Source: Armatimonadota bacterium
Lineage (GTDB): Bacteria; Armatimonadota; Zipacnadia; JAUWAU01
NCBI GenBank assembly: GCA_030601885.1
Contig: JAUWAU010000048.1
Span: 1-39,708, forward strand
Direction of reading: 5' to 3'
Length of the DNA: 39,708 nt
Position numbers and translations under genes: made by a program. Shown here piece after piece: positions 1 to 7,826 of the stretch (its first letter is position 1; each line of letters begins with the position of its first letter). Below the pieces are notes generated by a model. The model was not told the origin of the DNA. It did no database searches and saw nothing but the letters and a program-made list of their open reading frames with translations.

Positions 1-1
1 G

Positions 2-157
2 CTCCGGCAAGTCTGTATCCTGCTGGCAGCCGCCTTCGCCCGCGGTGACCTGACTGCATCGGAGGCTATGGCGCTCGTGCGCCACATCCAGCGCACGAAC
101 CACAAGGCCAAAGTGTCTCACTATCGCCACCACGCCAAGCGCCGCGACAAACCATGA
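2..157 (+). CDS. C-terminal fragment of an unrecognised protein
   Basis: An open frame enters from the left edge and ends with TGA at 155-157, giving the last 51 residues of a protein. The other two forward frames have stops within the first 60 bases, so this is the only forward frame that can be coding. The visible tail is alanine-rich, then strongly basic with many His, Arg and Lys residues (ending HAKRRDKP), which suggests a soluble protein with a nucleic-acid-binding or disordered tail. I do not recognise the family. No terminator follows; the next sequence is a pair of short inverted repeat words. Confidence 0.4.
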   Translation, partial: LRQVCILLAAAFARGDLTASEAMALVRHIQRTNHKAKVSHYRHHAKRRDKP

Positions 158-174
158 TAAAGCGTCGTAGTAGT

Positions 175-263
175 ATTAGTTGACAGTCATTAGTTAACGG
201 CCGGCCCGCCACGGCACCCTCGCCATGCGCTGCCGTTGCTAAGAACTAACAACTGATGACAGT
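175..263. repeat. Inverted pair of short intergenic words (copy 1)
   Basis: The left part, 175-198, is built from two ATTAGTT-type words around GACAGTC. The right part, 244-263, reads AACTAACAACTGATGACAGT, roughly the reverse complement of the left. About 45 bases separate them. The same kind of word pair recurs near 3.2, 3.7-3.8, 6.1, 6.7, 9.95 and 14.86 kb. It fills most of the gap between the fragment at the left edge and the TPR gene. Confidence 0.5.
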
Positions 264-274
264 GGTGGCCCCGC

Positions 275-3256
275 CTAACTGCCAAGGGCTTCGAGTCGCT
301 CTTTCGCCTTGTTGACCCACTCGGATTGGTCCTCGTAGTCGCTGACGACCTTCTTGTACGCCTCCGTCGCCTTCGTCGGATCGTTCAACTGCTCGTGGCA
401 CTGCCCGGCCTGGAAGCGGGCCTTCGCCGCCCACTCCTTCACGCCCCCATACAGGTAGACGACTTTGAGGTAGTCATCAATGGCATCGTCGTAGCGCCCC
501 TGCAGGCGGCGGCACTCGCCGATGTTGTACTGCGCCTCGGCCGCGCCCGCCGTCCGGCTCCTGCTGACGACCTCGGCGAAGGCTTCCGCCGCCGCGTCGT
601 AATCCTTGCTCTGCAGCTTGCAGTAGCCCAAGCCCTGGAACGCCTCGGCGGCCGATGGGCTATCGGCGTGATCGCTCGTGACACGACTGAAGGCGACCTC
701 CGCGGCCTTGACGTCCTTCAGTTTCAGGCGGATATGGCCGAGCTTGACCAGGGCATCGGGCACTCGGTCCGAATCCGGGTGCGAGTCCACGAAACGCTGC
801 AGCTCCGCGGCTGCATCGGCGCTCTGGCCAGTTTCGAGCAGCGCGAGGGCGAGTTGGTATTGAGCATCGGCGGCGATGCGCTGGTTATCGGCCTTCGCCG
901 CTGCCTCCCTGAACGCCGTAATGGCCTCCTTCTGGCGATCCACGTTGAGCAGGCACCAGCCGCGCTTGTACTGAGCCTCGTCCACGAGGGGGCTGTCGGG
1001 GAACTGCTTCACGACGCGCTCGTAGGCGGTCAGTGCCGCAGCGTAGTCTTCGGCATCGAAGCGGTGTTCGGCGAGTCGAAACATGCTGTCGGCAGCCAAC
1101 GGACTCGTGGGGTACTTCTGCACCACCTGCTCGAAGCGCTTGATGGCCTCCTCCGGCTGCTCTGTCTCCATGTACGCCCAGGCGAGCTCATACAGCGCTC
1201 GAGGCGCCACCTCGTGTTCGGGCGACTTCGCCAGCATCTCCTCGAGCACGGGGATGGCCTCCCGGTGCTTCTGCTGCCGGGCCAGAGCAGCTCCGAGTTG
1301 ATAGCGGGCAAAGGGCGCCGCCGTGCTCTTGGGGTGGCGCTTCAGGAAGCTGCGAAGGGCCGCTTCGGCCTCCGCGAAGTTCCCTTCCGCCACCAGGCAT
1401 GCCGCAACGCGATACTGGGCGAACTCGGCCTGCTCGGCGTCGGGGAATTGCTGGACCACCGCCTCGAAGATCCGGCGGGCCTCGGCGTATTTCTTCTCGC
1501 CGAAGAGGCCCTCGGCAACCGCGAACTGGGCTCTGGCGAGCACGCCGACGTCGGTGCCTTGCCCCCGCAGCTTTGCCGCCAGCTCCTGCCCCTCCGCGGC
1601 CTTGCCGGCCCGGCTGAGCGTGCTGATGAGCGCGGCAGCGGCATCGTTCGCCGCCGATGTGCCGGCGTGGTTCGCCAAAATGCGTCGGTAGGCGGCCTCG
1701 GCCTCCGCCGTCTGTCCGGCCCCCTCGTACGCGAGCCCCAGCAGGTACTGCGCCCGCGGAGCTTCTCGGTCGGTGGGGCTCTTCTCGATGAAGAGCTTCA
1801 GCATGGGGATGGCTTTGTCGTACTGCTCCTCGTTGTAGCAAAGCGTGCCGAACTGATACCCAAGCCTCGGTCCGAATTGGCTGCCTTGCAGATCGCGCAC
1901 GATCCTCTCCAGCTCCCCCAGCCTTTCGGGTGACTTCTTGCGCTGGTACTGACACAGCGCGACCCCGTAGCGAGCGCGCAGCTTCGCCTCACGCTCTGTC
2001 GCCGCCTTTTCGGCCGCCTGGTAGGCTTTCTCGGCCGCCGCGTAGTCTTTGGCGGCGATGTGGAGATCGCCCATTCTGAGCTGCGCCTCGATGGCGAGGG
2101 CGCTCTTGGGGTATCTCTCGGTGAGCGCACGATACGCCGCCATGGCGCCTGTGGTGTCCTTCAGCGCCGCTCGGCTGCCGGCGAGCCAGAAGAGGGCGTG
2201 GTCGGCGAACTTGCCGCCCTTCTCCGCCGCCTTCTCGTACGCAGCCGCGGCCTCTTTGTAGCTGCCGAGCCGGTACAGGCAATCGCCGGCGTGGGCCCGC
2301 GCCTCAACGGCCAGATCCGTATCGCCGTGCTCCTGCGCCACTCGTCGGAAGCTGGCCAGGGCCTTCTCGTACTCGCCCCGGTCGTAGTAGCACCACGCGA
2401 GGCCGTAGAGGGCGGCAGCCGTGACCTGAGCGCCCCCCTTGGCGCCAAGCGCCCTCTGGTACTGCGCGATGGCCTCGTCGTAGCGCTTCTCACCGTAGTA
2501 GGCGTCGCCGAGGCGAAGTGCGGCTTCCGTGGTCACGTCGCTCTTGGGGAAATCGCGGAGCAGCATCTCCAGGTGCGGCACAGCCTCGCCCGGGCGGCCC
2601 TGCTTGATGCGGGCGATGGCGATGGAGTAGTGGGCGTAGGCCGCGTGTTCGCTCTTCGGCGAGCGCTCGATAGCCTGCTCGTACATAGCGACCGCGGGGT
2701 CGTGGTCGCCGAGGTTGTACAGTGCCTCACCGGCCCAGTAGCATGCCTGAGGGGCGAAGCGGGTGTCCGGCCTCTTTTCCACCAGGAGCTTGAAGCCGTC
2801 GGCGGCCTCGCGGAAGCGCTCTGCCCGGTAGCTGCATTCCGCCGCTCGGTAGTAGGCCCGTTCCACGCGCGTGCTGTTCGGATACGCGCGCGGGAGTTTC
2901 TCGTAGAGCGACGCGGCCTCTTCAAAGCGATTCAGGTTGTACAGGGAGTCGGCGGCACGCATGAGGGCGAAATCCGCCTCGGGGTGCTTCGGGTGCGCTT
3001 GCGCGAAGGCCTGGAAGTGCTTTGCCGCGCGCTCGTATTCTTTGTCCCGGTAGAGGCCCTCGGCGAAGCTCAGCTCCTCCTCGACCTTGCGGTCCGCGGC
3101 CGTGGTCGCTTGTTGCGCGCTGCCTGCGACGCAGACAAAGGGGATCGCCAGCAGCACCGCGAGTGCGCCCGAGACCGAGCGCCGCCGGCCAATGGTCAAT
3201 GGTTGAGTGGTTGATGTGAGACGAGGGGGCGTGACGCTGGGTCTTGCATTGACCAT
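275..3256 (-). CDS. Large secreted tetratricopeptide-repeat protein
   Basis: A 993-residue protein that is almost entirely TPR-like helical hairpins from about residue 60 to the end. Units have the form 'A.Y..A...Y......FP.S..A..A.Y..G' typical of YbgF/BamD-type TPRs, more than twenty by eye. Such scaffolds bind partner proteins at the envelope. A basic stretch (GRRRS) followed by a hydrophobic segment (ALAVLLAIPFVCVAG) and AQQ looks like a Sec signal peptide, so it is probably exported to the periplasm. The start is uncertain. The ATG at 3256 lies in one arm of a short inverted repeat and would put ~20 repeat-encoded residues before the signal peptide. A TTG at 3199 (Leu20) would give a compact signal peptide, but neither start has a clear Shine-Dalgarno site. 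It stands alone on the minus strand. No enzymatic domain is visible. Confidence 0.85.
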   Translation of the reverse strand: MVNARPSVTPPRLTSTTQPLTIGRRRSVSGALAVLLAIPFVCVAGSAQQATTAADRKVEEELSFAEGLYRDKEYERAAKHFQAFAQAHPKHPEADFALMRAADSLYNLNRFEEAASLYEKLPRAYPNSTRVERAYYRAAECSYRAERFREAADGFKLLVEKRPDTRFAPQACYWAGEALYNLGDHDPAVAMYEQAIERSPKSEHAAYAHYSIAIARIKQGRPGEAVPHLEMLLRDFPKSDVTTEAALRLGDAYYGEKRYDEAIAQYQRALGAKGGAQVTAAALYGLAWCYYDRGEYEKALASFRRVAQEHGDTDLAVEARAHAGDCLYRLGSYKEAAAAYEKAAEKGGKFADHALFWLAGSRAALKDTTGAMAAYRALTERYPKSALAIEAQLRMGDLHIAAKDYAAAEKAYQAAEKAATEREAKLRARYGVALCQYQRKKSPERLGELERIVRDLQGSQFGPRLGYQFGTLCYNEEQYDKAIPMLKLFIEKSPTDREAPRAQYLLGLAYEGAGQTAEAEAAYRRILANHAGTSAANDAAAALISTLSRAGKAAEGQELAAKLRGQGTDVGVLARAQFAVAEGLFGEKKYAEARRIFEAVVQQFPDAEQAEFAQYRVAACLVAEGNFAEAEAALRSFLKRHPKSTAAPFARYQLGAALARQQKHREAIPVLEEMLAKSPEHEVAPRALYELAWAYMETEQPEEAIKRFEQVVQKYPTSPLAADSMFRLAEHRFDAEDYAAALTAYERVVKQFPDSPLVDEAQYKRGWCLLNVDRQKEAITAFREAAAKADNQRIAADAQYQLALALLETGQSADAAAELQRFVDSHPDSDRVPDALVKLGHIRLKLKDVKAAEVAFSRVTSDHADSPSAAEAFQGLGYCKLQSKDYDAAAEAFAEVVSRSRTAGAAEAQYNIGECRRLQGRYDDAIDDYLKVVYLYGGVKEWAAKARFQAGQCHEQLNDPTKATEAYKKVVSDYEDQSEWVNKAKERLEALGS

Positions 3257-3273
3257 AAACCATCAACCATTCC
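3189..3273. repeat. Inverted pair of short words overlapping the TPR gene start (copy 2)
   Basis: Left arm 3189-3216 is made of ATGGTCA/ATGGTTGA/GTGGTTGATG words. Right arm 3247-3273 is made of the complementary CATTGACC/ATAAACC/ATCAACC/ATTCC words, with ~30 bases between. The pair overlaps the annotated 5' end of the minus-strand TPR gene. Its ATG at 3254-3256 lies within the right arm, and about nine residues are encoded by the left arm. Confidence 0.55.
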
Positions 3274-3509
3274 TTTTCCGCACTGGTACCTCAACAAACA
3301 TACTTCTCCGGCCTATGTTCCACGCCTATCTCGATGCTCGCCCGACGCGAGCAGGCCAGGCGCAGGGCCAGCATTTACCGGCCACTGCGGCGGGAGGACA
3401 TCGGGGAGCCGCTCGCGAAGTCACCATGTGCTGGGTGGGAGGCTACGGGCATGTAGTCGTCGGCGCCAGGCCGAGAGCCAACTACTCTGGTCAAGGGCAT
3501 GGGAACGGC

Positions 3510-3722
3510 ATGGTACGGACACGTGTGCGGTCCGCCTTCACCCTCATCGAACTGCTCGTGGTCATCGCGATCATCTCAGTGTTGGGTGCCATTCTCTTTC
3601 CCGTGTTCTCGCGGGCACGAGAGAAGGCACGTCAGGCATCGTGCTCCTCCAATCTGCGTCAACTCGGGCTGGCAGGGCACCTCATAGACAACGGCGCCTG
3701 GTTTATGGTTAATGGTGGATGA
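3510..3722 (+). pseudogene. Truncated type IV pseudopilin (prepilin-like N-terminus only)
   Basis: The 70-residue frame starts MVRTRVRSAFTLIELLVV. It has a complete class III prepilin signal: basic leader, Ala-Phe cleavage boundary, Glu at mature +5 and a hydrophobic helix. The signature FPVFSRAREKARQASC then SSNLRQLGLA follows. In this family (the DUF1559/GspG-like pseudopilins common in Armatimonadota and Planctomycetes) the protein normally continues for 100-250 residues of globular domain. Here it ends after 'HLIDNGAWFMVNGG', and the last eight residues are encoded by a short repeat (3699-3722) that also supplies the TGA stop. The start at 3510 is chosen because it gives a normal prepilin leader; the frame stays open upstream to 3207. 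It is probably a gene remnant truncated at a repeat insertion or recombination point. A genuine mini-pilin cannot be excluded. Confidence 0.6.
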
Positions 3723-3833
3723 TTCAGCGTCACCGCAGATAGTCCATCGGCGATTGAGGACGCGGGCGTCACGGATTCAACCGTTGCCAGCACCCATTTG
3801 GCCGTGCGCCGGCCGCTGACCACTGATGACCGA
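3699..3833. repeat. Short word repeats between pseudopilin stop and purF start (copy 3)
   Basis: At 3699-3722, TTTATGGTTAATGGTGG-type words form the end of the pseudopilin frame. At 3811-3833, GGCCGCTGACCACTGATGACC supplies the putative purF start codon (ATG at 3826). About 90 bases lie between. The two word types (ATGGTTAATGG and TGACCACTGA) occur together again at 9951-10007. Confidence 0.5.
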
Positions 3834-5412
3834 CAGCTATCACTTGCGACACAAGTGCGGTGTGGCAGCAGTATACTGCAGCCCCGATAACCAAGACGTC
3901 GAGCCGGGCGCGGCGGCGGGTTACCTGCAGAAGATGCTGCGGCAGCTCCAGCATCGCGGCGAGGAGAGCGCCGGCATAACCACGTACCGCCCCGATCGCG
4001 GCGAGCAGCTTTTGGACACGCATCGGGACGTGGGCCTCGTGTCGGAGGTATTTCGCCTCAGCGCGCCGGCCAAGCACCAAAGCCTGTTGCAGTGGTACGC
4101 CGGCCCGGCGGGCATTGGTCATTGTCGCTACGCCACTTCCGGGACCATCACTCGGAGCACAGCGCAGCCCTTCGAGACGCACGGCATGCGCACGTGGGAT
4201 TGGTTCTCCTTCGGCTTTAACGGGAACCTGGCCAACTTCGCGCAGCTTAAGCGTGAACTGGAGGCAGCCGGGCACCTGAACCTGAATACGGACACGGAGC
4301 TCATCCGCCACCTGCTCTGGGCCGAGTGCGGCAAACCCAAGCGGCCCGATCCCGCCGACGTGTTCGCCGCCGCGACCCGGCGCTTTGACGGGGGCTACAG
4401 CATCGTGTGCATCAACGCTGACGGCGATCTGATCGCCGCCCGTGACCCCCTTGGCCTCAGACCCCTGTGCTATGGCGAGAGCAACGGCCTCTTCGCGGCA
4501 GCCTCGGAAAGCGTCGCCCTCGCCGTGATCGGCATTCAGGAGTCACATCCGATTGCTCCGGGGGAGTTGGTGCACGTGTCGGGCGGCGAGGTGCGCCGGT
4601 ACCGCTTTGCCGAGAGTCAGCGCACGGCGCACTGCTACTTCGAGTGGGTCTACTTCGCCGACGTGGGCTCGGTTCTCGATGGCGTCGGCGTCTACGACGT
4701 GCGGTACCGGCTGGGGCAGGAGCTGGCGAAGGTCGAGCCGCTGCGCGACCGCCTGGACGACAGTTTCATCGTCGTCCCCGTTCCCTTTGCCAGCAAGACG
4801 GCCGCGGACAGCTTTGCTCACGATCTTGGGTTGCCGCTTAAGGAGGGCATTGAGTCCAACCGCTACGTGGGTCGCACGTTCATTCAGAGCACCGGCCGCG
4901 AGGGGCGCGCACGCGAGAAGTACGTGCTTCTCCCGCCCATCCTGAAGGGGAAGAAAGTCCTGCTCGTCGAGGATACCGTCGTACGGGGCCTTACGCTGCG
5001 CGTGCTCCTGGACCGGCTGCGGGACGAGGGCGGCGCCGAAGAGGTACACGTGCGCGTGTCGTGCCCGCCGCTCATCTCGCCGTGCCCCTACGGCATCGAC
5101 ATGACCACCGTGGACGAGTTCGTCGCGGCCCAGTACGTAGACGAACCCGGCGGCCTGGAGGGCATCGCCGAGCGGGTGGGACGCGGCATCGGCGCGGACT
5201 CGCTTGTGTATCAGAGCTACGGCGGTCTGGTGCGCAGCATCGGGCTGCCGAAGGAGGCCCTCTGCGATGCCTGCATCACCGGGCAGTACCCGACGCCCTG
5301 GGGCGCGAAGGTGCGTGACTTCGCCGAGCGCCGCCGCGGCGCCCTGGTGGCCACCCGCAGCTACGAGGCCATCGAGGAGGAGCTGCGGGAGGAAGAAATA
5401 GCGGGCAGGTGA
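3826..5412 (+). CDS. purF: Amidophosphoribosyltransferase (PurF)
   Basis: Catalyses the first committed step of purine synthesis, converting PRPP and glutamine to 5-phosphoribosylamine. The 528 residues contain an N-terminal class II glutamine amidotransferase domain with the nucleophile at Cys11 (KCGVAAVY) behind a ten-residue leader, as in the processed Bacillus-type enzyme. The LQHRGEESAG motif (Q replaced by E relative to the usual HRGQESAG) and GHCRYATSG follow. The C-terminal phosphoribosyltransferase domain carries the PRPP loop VLLVEDTVVRGLT. Cysteines in HCYFEWVYFA, SCPPLISPCPYG and LCDACITGQYP match the four iron-sulfur ligands of the Bacillus-type class. The start has no recognisable Shine-Dalgarno sequence because a short repeat occupies 3811-3833; the position relative to Cys11 still makes ATG 3826 sensible. 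It is monocistronic, with no other purine gene in the window. Confidence 0.95.
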   Translation: MTDSYHLRHKCGVAAVYCSPDNQDVEPGAAAGYLQKMLRQLQHRGEESAGITTYRPDRGEQLLDTHRDVGLVSEVFRLSAPAKHQSLLQWYAGPAGIGHCRYATSGTITRSTAQPFETHGMRTWDWFSFGFNGNLANFAQLKRELEAAGHLNLNTDTELIRHLLWAECGKPKRPDPADVFAAATRRFDGGYSIVCINADGDLIAARDPLGLRPLCYGESNGLFAAASESVALAVIGIQESHPIAPGELVHVSGGEVRRYRFAESQRTAHCYFEWVYFADVGSVLDGVGVYDVRYRLGQELAKVEPLRDRLDDSFIVVPVPFASKTAADSFAHDLGLPLKEGIESNRYVGRTFIQSTGREGRAREKYVLLPPILKGKKVLLVEDTVVRGLTLRVLLDRLRDEGGAEEVHVRVSCPPLISPCPYGIDMTTVDEFVAAQYVDEPGGLEGIAERVGRGIGADSLVYQSYGGLVRSIGLPKEALCDACITGQYPTPWGAKVRDFAERRRGALVATRSYEAIEEELREEEIAGR

Positions 5413-5538
5413 CTCGGGGTTGTCCATTCCGCGCCCTGCCAGGGTGGGGTTGCCGCCGATGCGTCTCTGAGGCTCACCCTCAATGCAAGGGGCGGAGGGC
5501 CGGGGCCTGCCTACTCGCTGGGCAGAGGTCGGCGTGGC

Positions 5539-6054
5539 TCACTTCCCCCACCTCTCGTACATCACTATCTCGTTCAGCGGCTTGCGGGTCTTCGGCCCCG
5601 GGGCGACGGCGGGATAGCCGACCGTCATCAACTGCACCACGCGGACCTCGTCGGGAATGCCCAGTATCTCCTTCACTTGCGCTTCGTCGAAGGCGCCTAT
5701 CCAGCAGGTGCCCAACCCCTCGTCAACAGCCTGCAGAGCGATGTGCTCCAGGGCAATGGCGACGTCTATCGGGTGCGAGAGCTGGCCGCAGGGCATGACG
5801 TGCTCGACGTCCTCGGCACACGCCGCGATCACTACAGGCGCCTCGCCGACGAACCGCTGCTCCTGCGCCGCGTGCATCAGCCGCTCCCGCGTACCCTCGT
5901 TGGTCACCACCACGAACCGCCACTCCTGCAGGTTGCGCGCTGAGGGCGCCAGGCGCGCCGCCTCCAGGAGCCGCTGCAGCCTCTCGGGCTCCACCGACTT
6001 CTGCAGATAGCTCCGGACGCTGAACCGGTTTTGAACAGACTCCATGACATTCAT
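5539..6054 (-). CDS. Nitroreductase-family flavoprotein
   Basis: The 171-residue protein begins with the nitroreductase signature NRFSVRSY, where the Arg and Ser residues bind FMN phosphate. LAPSARNLQEWRFVVV follows, and the C-terminal part GLGTCWIGAFDEAQVKEILGIPDEVRVVQLMTVGYP is the typical closing FMN-binding segment. Family members are homodimeric FMN-dependent NAD(P)H oxidoreductases acting on nitroaromatics, quinones or unknown substrates; the substrate here cannot be read from sequence. A good ribosome site (AAGGAG, 6 bases before ATG 6054) fixes the start. It is convergent with purF across a 126-base gap in which I see no gene. The length is slightly short for the family (usually 170-220). 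Confidence 0.92.
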   Translation of the reverse strand: MNVMESVQNRFSVRSYLQKSVEPERLQRLLEAARLAPSARNLQEWRFVVVTNEGTRERLMHAAQEQRFVGEAPVVIAACAEDVEHVMPCGQLSHPIDVAIALEHIALQAVDEGLGTCWIGAFDEAQVKEILGIPDEVRVVQLMTVGYPAVAPGPKTRKPLNEIVMYERWGK

Positions 6055-6073
6055 GATGGTCTCCTTTTCCGAT

Positions 6074-6130
6074 AGTGATCAGCGGCCGGTGATCGGCGGT
6101 CAGCTCCGCGCCGGCCATTCACCAGTGACC
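6074..6130. repeat. Short word repeat cluster (copy 4)
   Basis: Contains GTGATCAGCGGCCGGTGATCGGCGGTCAGC and then GGCCATTCACCAGTGACC, that is, TGATCA/CGGTCA/CACCAGTGACC words of the same kind as at 6704-6745 and 9951-10007. It lies in the divergent gap upstream of the nitroreductase gene. Confidence 0.4.
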
Positions 6131-6156
6131 CGCTTGGCTCGCCACTCTCTGTGGGT

Positions 6157-6204
6157 TCTGTGTTCTCTGCGGCTATGCATCAGGCCTGCCAGGGAGAACA
6201 CAGA
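6157..6204. repeat. Inverted repeat TCTGTGTTCTC / GAGAACACAGA
   Basis: A perfect 11-bp inverted repeat (6157-6167 and 6194-6204) with a 26-base spacer, lying in a run of CTCTGTGGGTTCTGTGTTCTCTG-type sequence. It sits between the nitroreductase and the EF-Tu-like mini-gene. It could form a hairpin in an upstream leader, or be a member of the 'ACACAGAG' simple interspersed repeats seen in many environmental genomes. No function can be assigned. Confidence 0.45.
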
Positions 6205-6342
6205 GATGACGGAGAAACGGGTTTGGCGCGGGTCAGAGGGCGGCGGTACGACATGAGAAGCACTCCGAGAAAGCAGGGGCTGGGGCGGCAGGCGTGGAAT
6301 AGGGCCGGCATCAAGCGGGGGACGCAACGGAGGTGGGCGGAA

Positions 6343-6612
6343 ATGACCCCGGAGGAGCAGGTACAGGAAGGCAGGCTCGTCGGTGCTGTTACCCACTACT
6401 TCGGTCGCATCAGCGTCGGCATCATAGACCTGACCGACACGCTGCGCGTCGGGGACACCATCCGCATCAAAGGCGCCACGTCGGACTTCACCCAGACGGT
6501 CGAGTCAATGCAGCTCGAGCACGAGCAGGTGGACGAGGGGACAGCGGGCCAGAGCATGGGGGTCAAGATGGACGAGCAGGTACGGGAGGGCGACCAGGTG
6601 TTCGTTGTGTGA
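6343..6612 (+). CDS. Small EF-Tu domain 2-like beta-barrel protein
   Basis: The 89-residue protein MTPEEQVQEGRLVGAVTHYF... matches the second (beta-barrel) domain of translational GTPases. It has 'GxVTHYFGRISVGIIDLTDTLRVGDTIRIKG', then 'DFTQTVESMQLEHEQVDEGTAGQSMGVKM' and 'VREGDQVFVV', which correspond to the barrel strands. There is no GTP-binding domain. Stand-alone proteins of this kind are usually annotated 'translation elongation factor-like protein', and their function is unknown. The start at 6343 is chosen over upstream in-frame ATGs because AGGTG at 6331-6335 is well spaced and the protein then begins at the domain. It could instead be a fragment of a larger factor, but the clean ribosome site and full barrel argue for a real small gene. 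Confidence 0.82.
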   Translation: MTPEEQVQEGRLVGAVTHYFGRISVGIIDLTDTLRVGDTIRIKGATSDFTQTVESMQLEHEQVDEGTAGQSMGVKMDEQVREGDQVFVV

Positions 6613-6703
6613 GTTTCCGGTCGTCAGAGTGGCCTCGGTGGGCGGTCGTCGAAGCCTGCCCGCGCGCCTTGACCGACCCCTGGGCGCTGACTACTTGAGC
6701 CCG

Positions 6704-6745
6704 GTAGTTAACTGGTCACTGACCGCTGATCACTGACCACCGGAC
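6704..6745. repeat. Short word repeat cluster (copy 5)
   Basis: GTAGTTAACTGGTCACTGACCGCTGATCACTGACCACC lies directly upstream of the ribosome site (AGAGGAGG, 6746-6753) of the oxidoreductase gene. It contains two CACTGACC words and the palindromes AGTTAACT and TGATCA. Confidence 0.5.
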
Positions 6746-6761
6746 AGAGGAGGCGACGACA

Positions 6762-7805
6762 ATGACCATCGGCTGGGGGGTGGTCGGCGCCGGCGGCATT
6801 GCCGACCGACGCACCATTCCCGAGGGCATCCTTCCGGCGCGCAACGGGACGCTGGACGCCGTTATGGAGCCCGTGCCGGAGCGGCTTGCGGAGCTGCGGC
6901 AGAAGTACCCGGACGCAGCGCCGTGTGAGACGCTCCAGGCGCTGCTGGCGCGCGACAGCGTCGGGGCCGTGTACATCGCCTCGCCACCGAAGTTCCACGC
7001 CGAGCAGACCATAGCCGCCGCCAGAGCCGGCAAGCACGTGCTCGTCGAAAAGCCCATGGCGATGACGACGGCGGAGTGCGAGCAGATGATCGCCGCCTGC
7101 CACGAGGCGGGCGTGAGGCTTGGCGTGGGCTTCATGATGCGCTACCACGCCTGCCACGAGCGGATACGGCAGATGCTCGACGATGGCGTCCTGGGCACGC
7201 CCGTGATGGGCCGCGCGGAGCTGACGTGCTGGTATCCGCCCATCGAGGGGGCCTTCCGGCAGGTGCTCGCCGACGGTGGTGGGGGCGCCTTCATGGACAT
7301 GGCGAACCACTGCGTTGACCTGCTGGAGATGTTCTTCGGCAGGACCACGGAGATCGCGGCGCTGACGGGGCGGCTGGTGCAGGAATATGAGACAGAGGAC
7401 ACGTCCGTGGCCATCCTCCGATTCGCGAGCGGCGCCGTGGGGCTCATTGACGCCCACTTCAACATCCCCGACGCCGCCTCGCGGAATATGCTCGAAGTGT
7501 ACGGCTCGAAGGGCAGCGTGACGACCCAAGGCACCATTGGGCAGATGTCTGCAGGCAGCATCCATGCGCTGCTGCAGGAGGCGGCGGAGTACGATGCGCA
7601 GCAGGAGCGGACGGATGCGGTGAACGAGCAACTGATCGAGCCCGAGCCGGTGAACATGTACCAGGCGGAGATCGAGGACCTCGGCGACGCCGGGCGCGAT
7701 GACCGCCCCCCGGGCGTGACCGGCGAGGATGGCCTCTGGAATCACCGCGTGGTACTGGCCGCCTACGAGTCGGCCAGGACAGGCAAGGTGGTTCGGCTCG
7801 GGTAG
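6762..7805 (+). CDS. Gfo/Idh/MocA-family oxidoreductase
   Basis: The 347-residue NAD(P)-dependent sugar or inositol dehydrogenase-like protein has an N-terminal Rossmann fold with VVGAGGIADR at residues 8-16. The family motif HVLVEKPMA has Glu96-Lys97-Pro98; the Lys is the usual catalytic or substrate-binding residue. The C-terminal domain has FMDMANHCVDLL with His183 at the active-site position. The substrate is unknown; members oxidise sugars, inositols or related polyols. A strong ribosome site (AGGAGG) stands 9-10 bases before ATG 6762. It is convergent with the phosphate transporter, 21 bases apart, with no visible terminator. The many paralogues of this family in such genomes make a specific function unsafe. 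Confidence 0.92.
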   Translation: MTIGWGVVGAGGIADRRTIPEGILPARNGTLDAVMEPVPERLAELRQKYPDAAPCETLQALLARDSVGAVYIASPPKFHAEQTIAAARAGKHVLVEKPMAMTTAECEQMIAACHEAGVRLGVGFMMRYHACHERIRQMLDDGVLGTPVMGRAELTCWYPPIEGAFRQVLADGGGGAFMDMANHCVDLLEMFFGRTTEIAALTGRLVQEYETEDTSVAILRFASGAVGLIDAHFNIPDAASRNMLEVYGSKGSVTTQGTIGQMSAGSIHALLQEAAEYDAQQERTDAVNEQLIEPEPVNMYQAEIEDLGDAGRDDRPPGVTGEDGLWNHRVVLAAYESARTGKVVRLG

Positions 7806-7826
7806 TGCCCCGCGGACCTCGACCGT

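Noticed and set aside
326..1933. Long open frame of 535 codons on the plus strand inside the TPR gene
   Set aside because: It lies antisense to a convincing TPR protein and its translation is low-complexity Arg/Leu/Val sequence typical of the complement of a GC-rich gene.
2060..3214. Another plus-strand open frame of 384 codons antisense to the TPR gene
   Set aside because: Same reason: no ribosome site or domain, and the minus-strand frame has clear TPR periodicity.
6708..7745. Minus-strand open frame antisense to the oxidoreductase
   Set aside because: The plus-strand frame has the full Gfo/Idh/MocA motifs and a good ribosome site; the antisense translation has no recognisable content.
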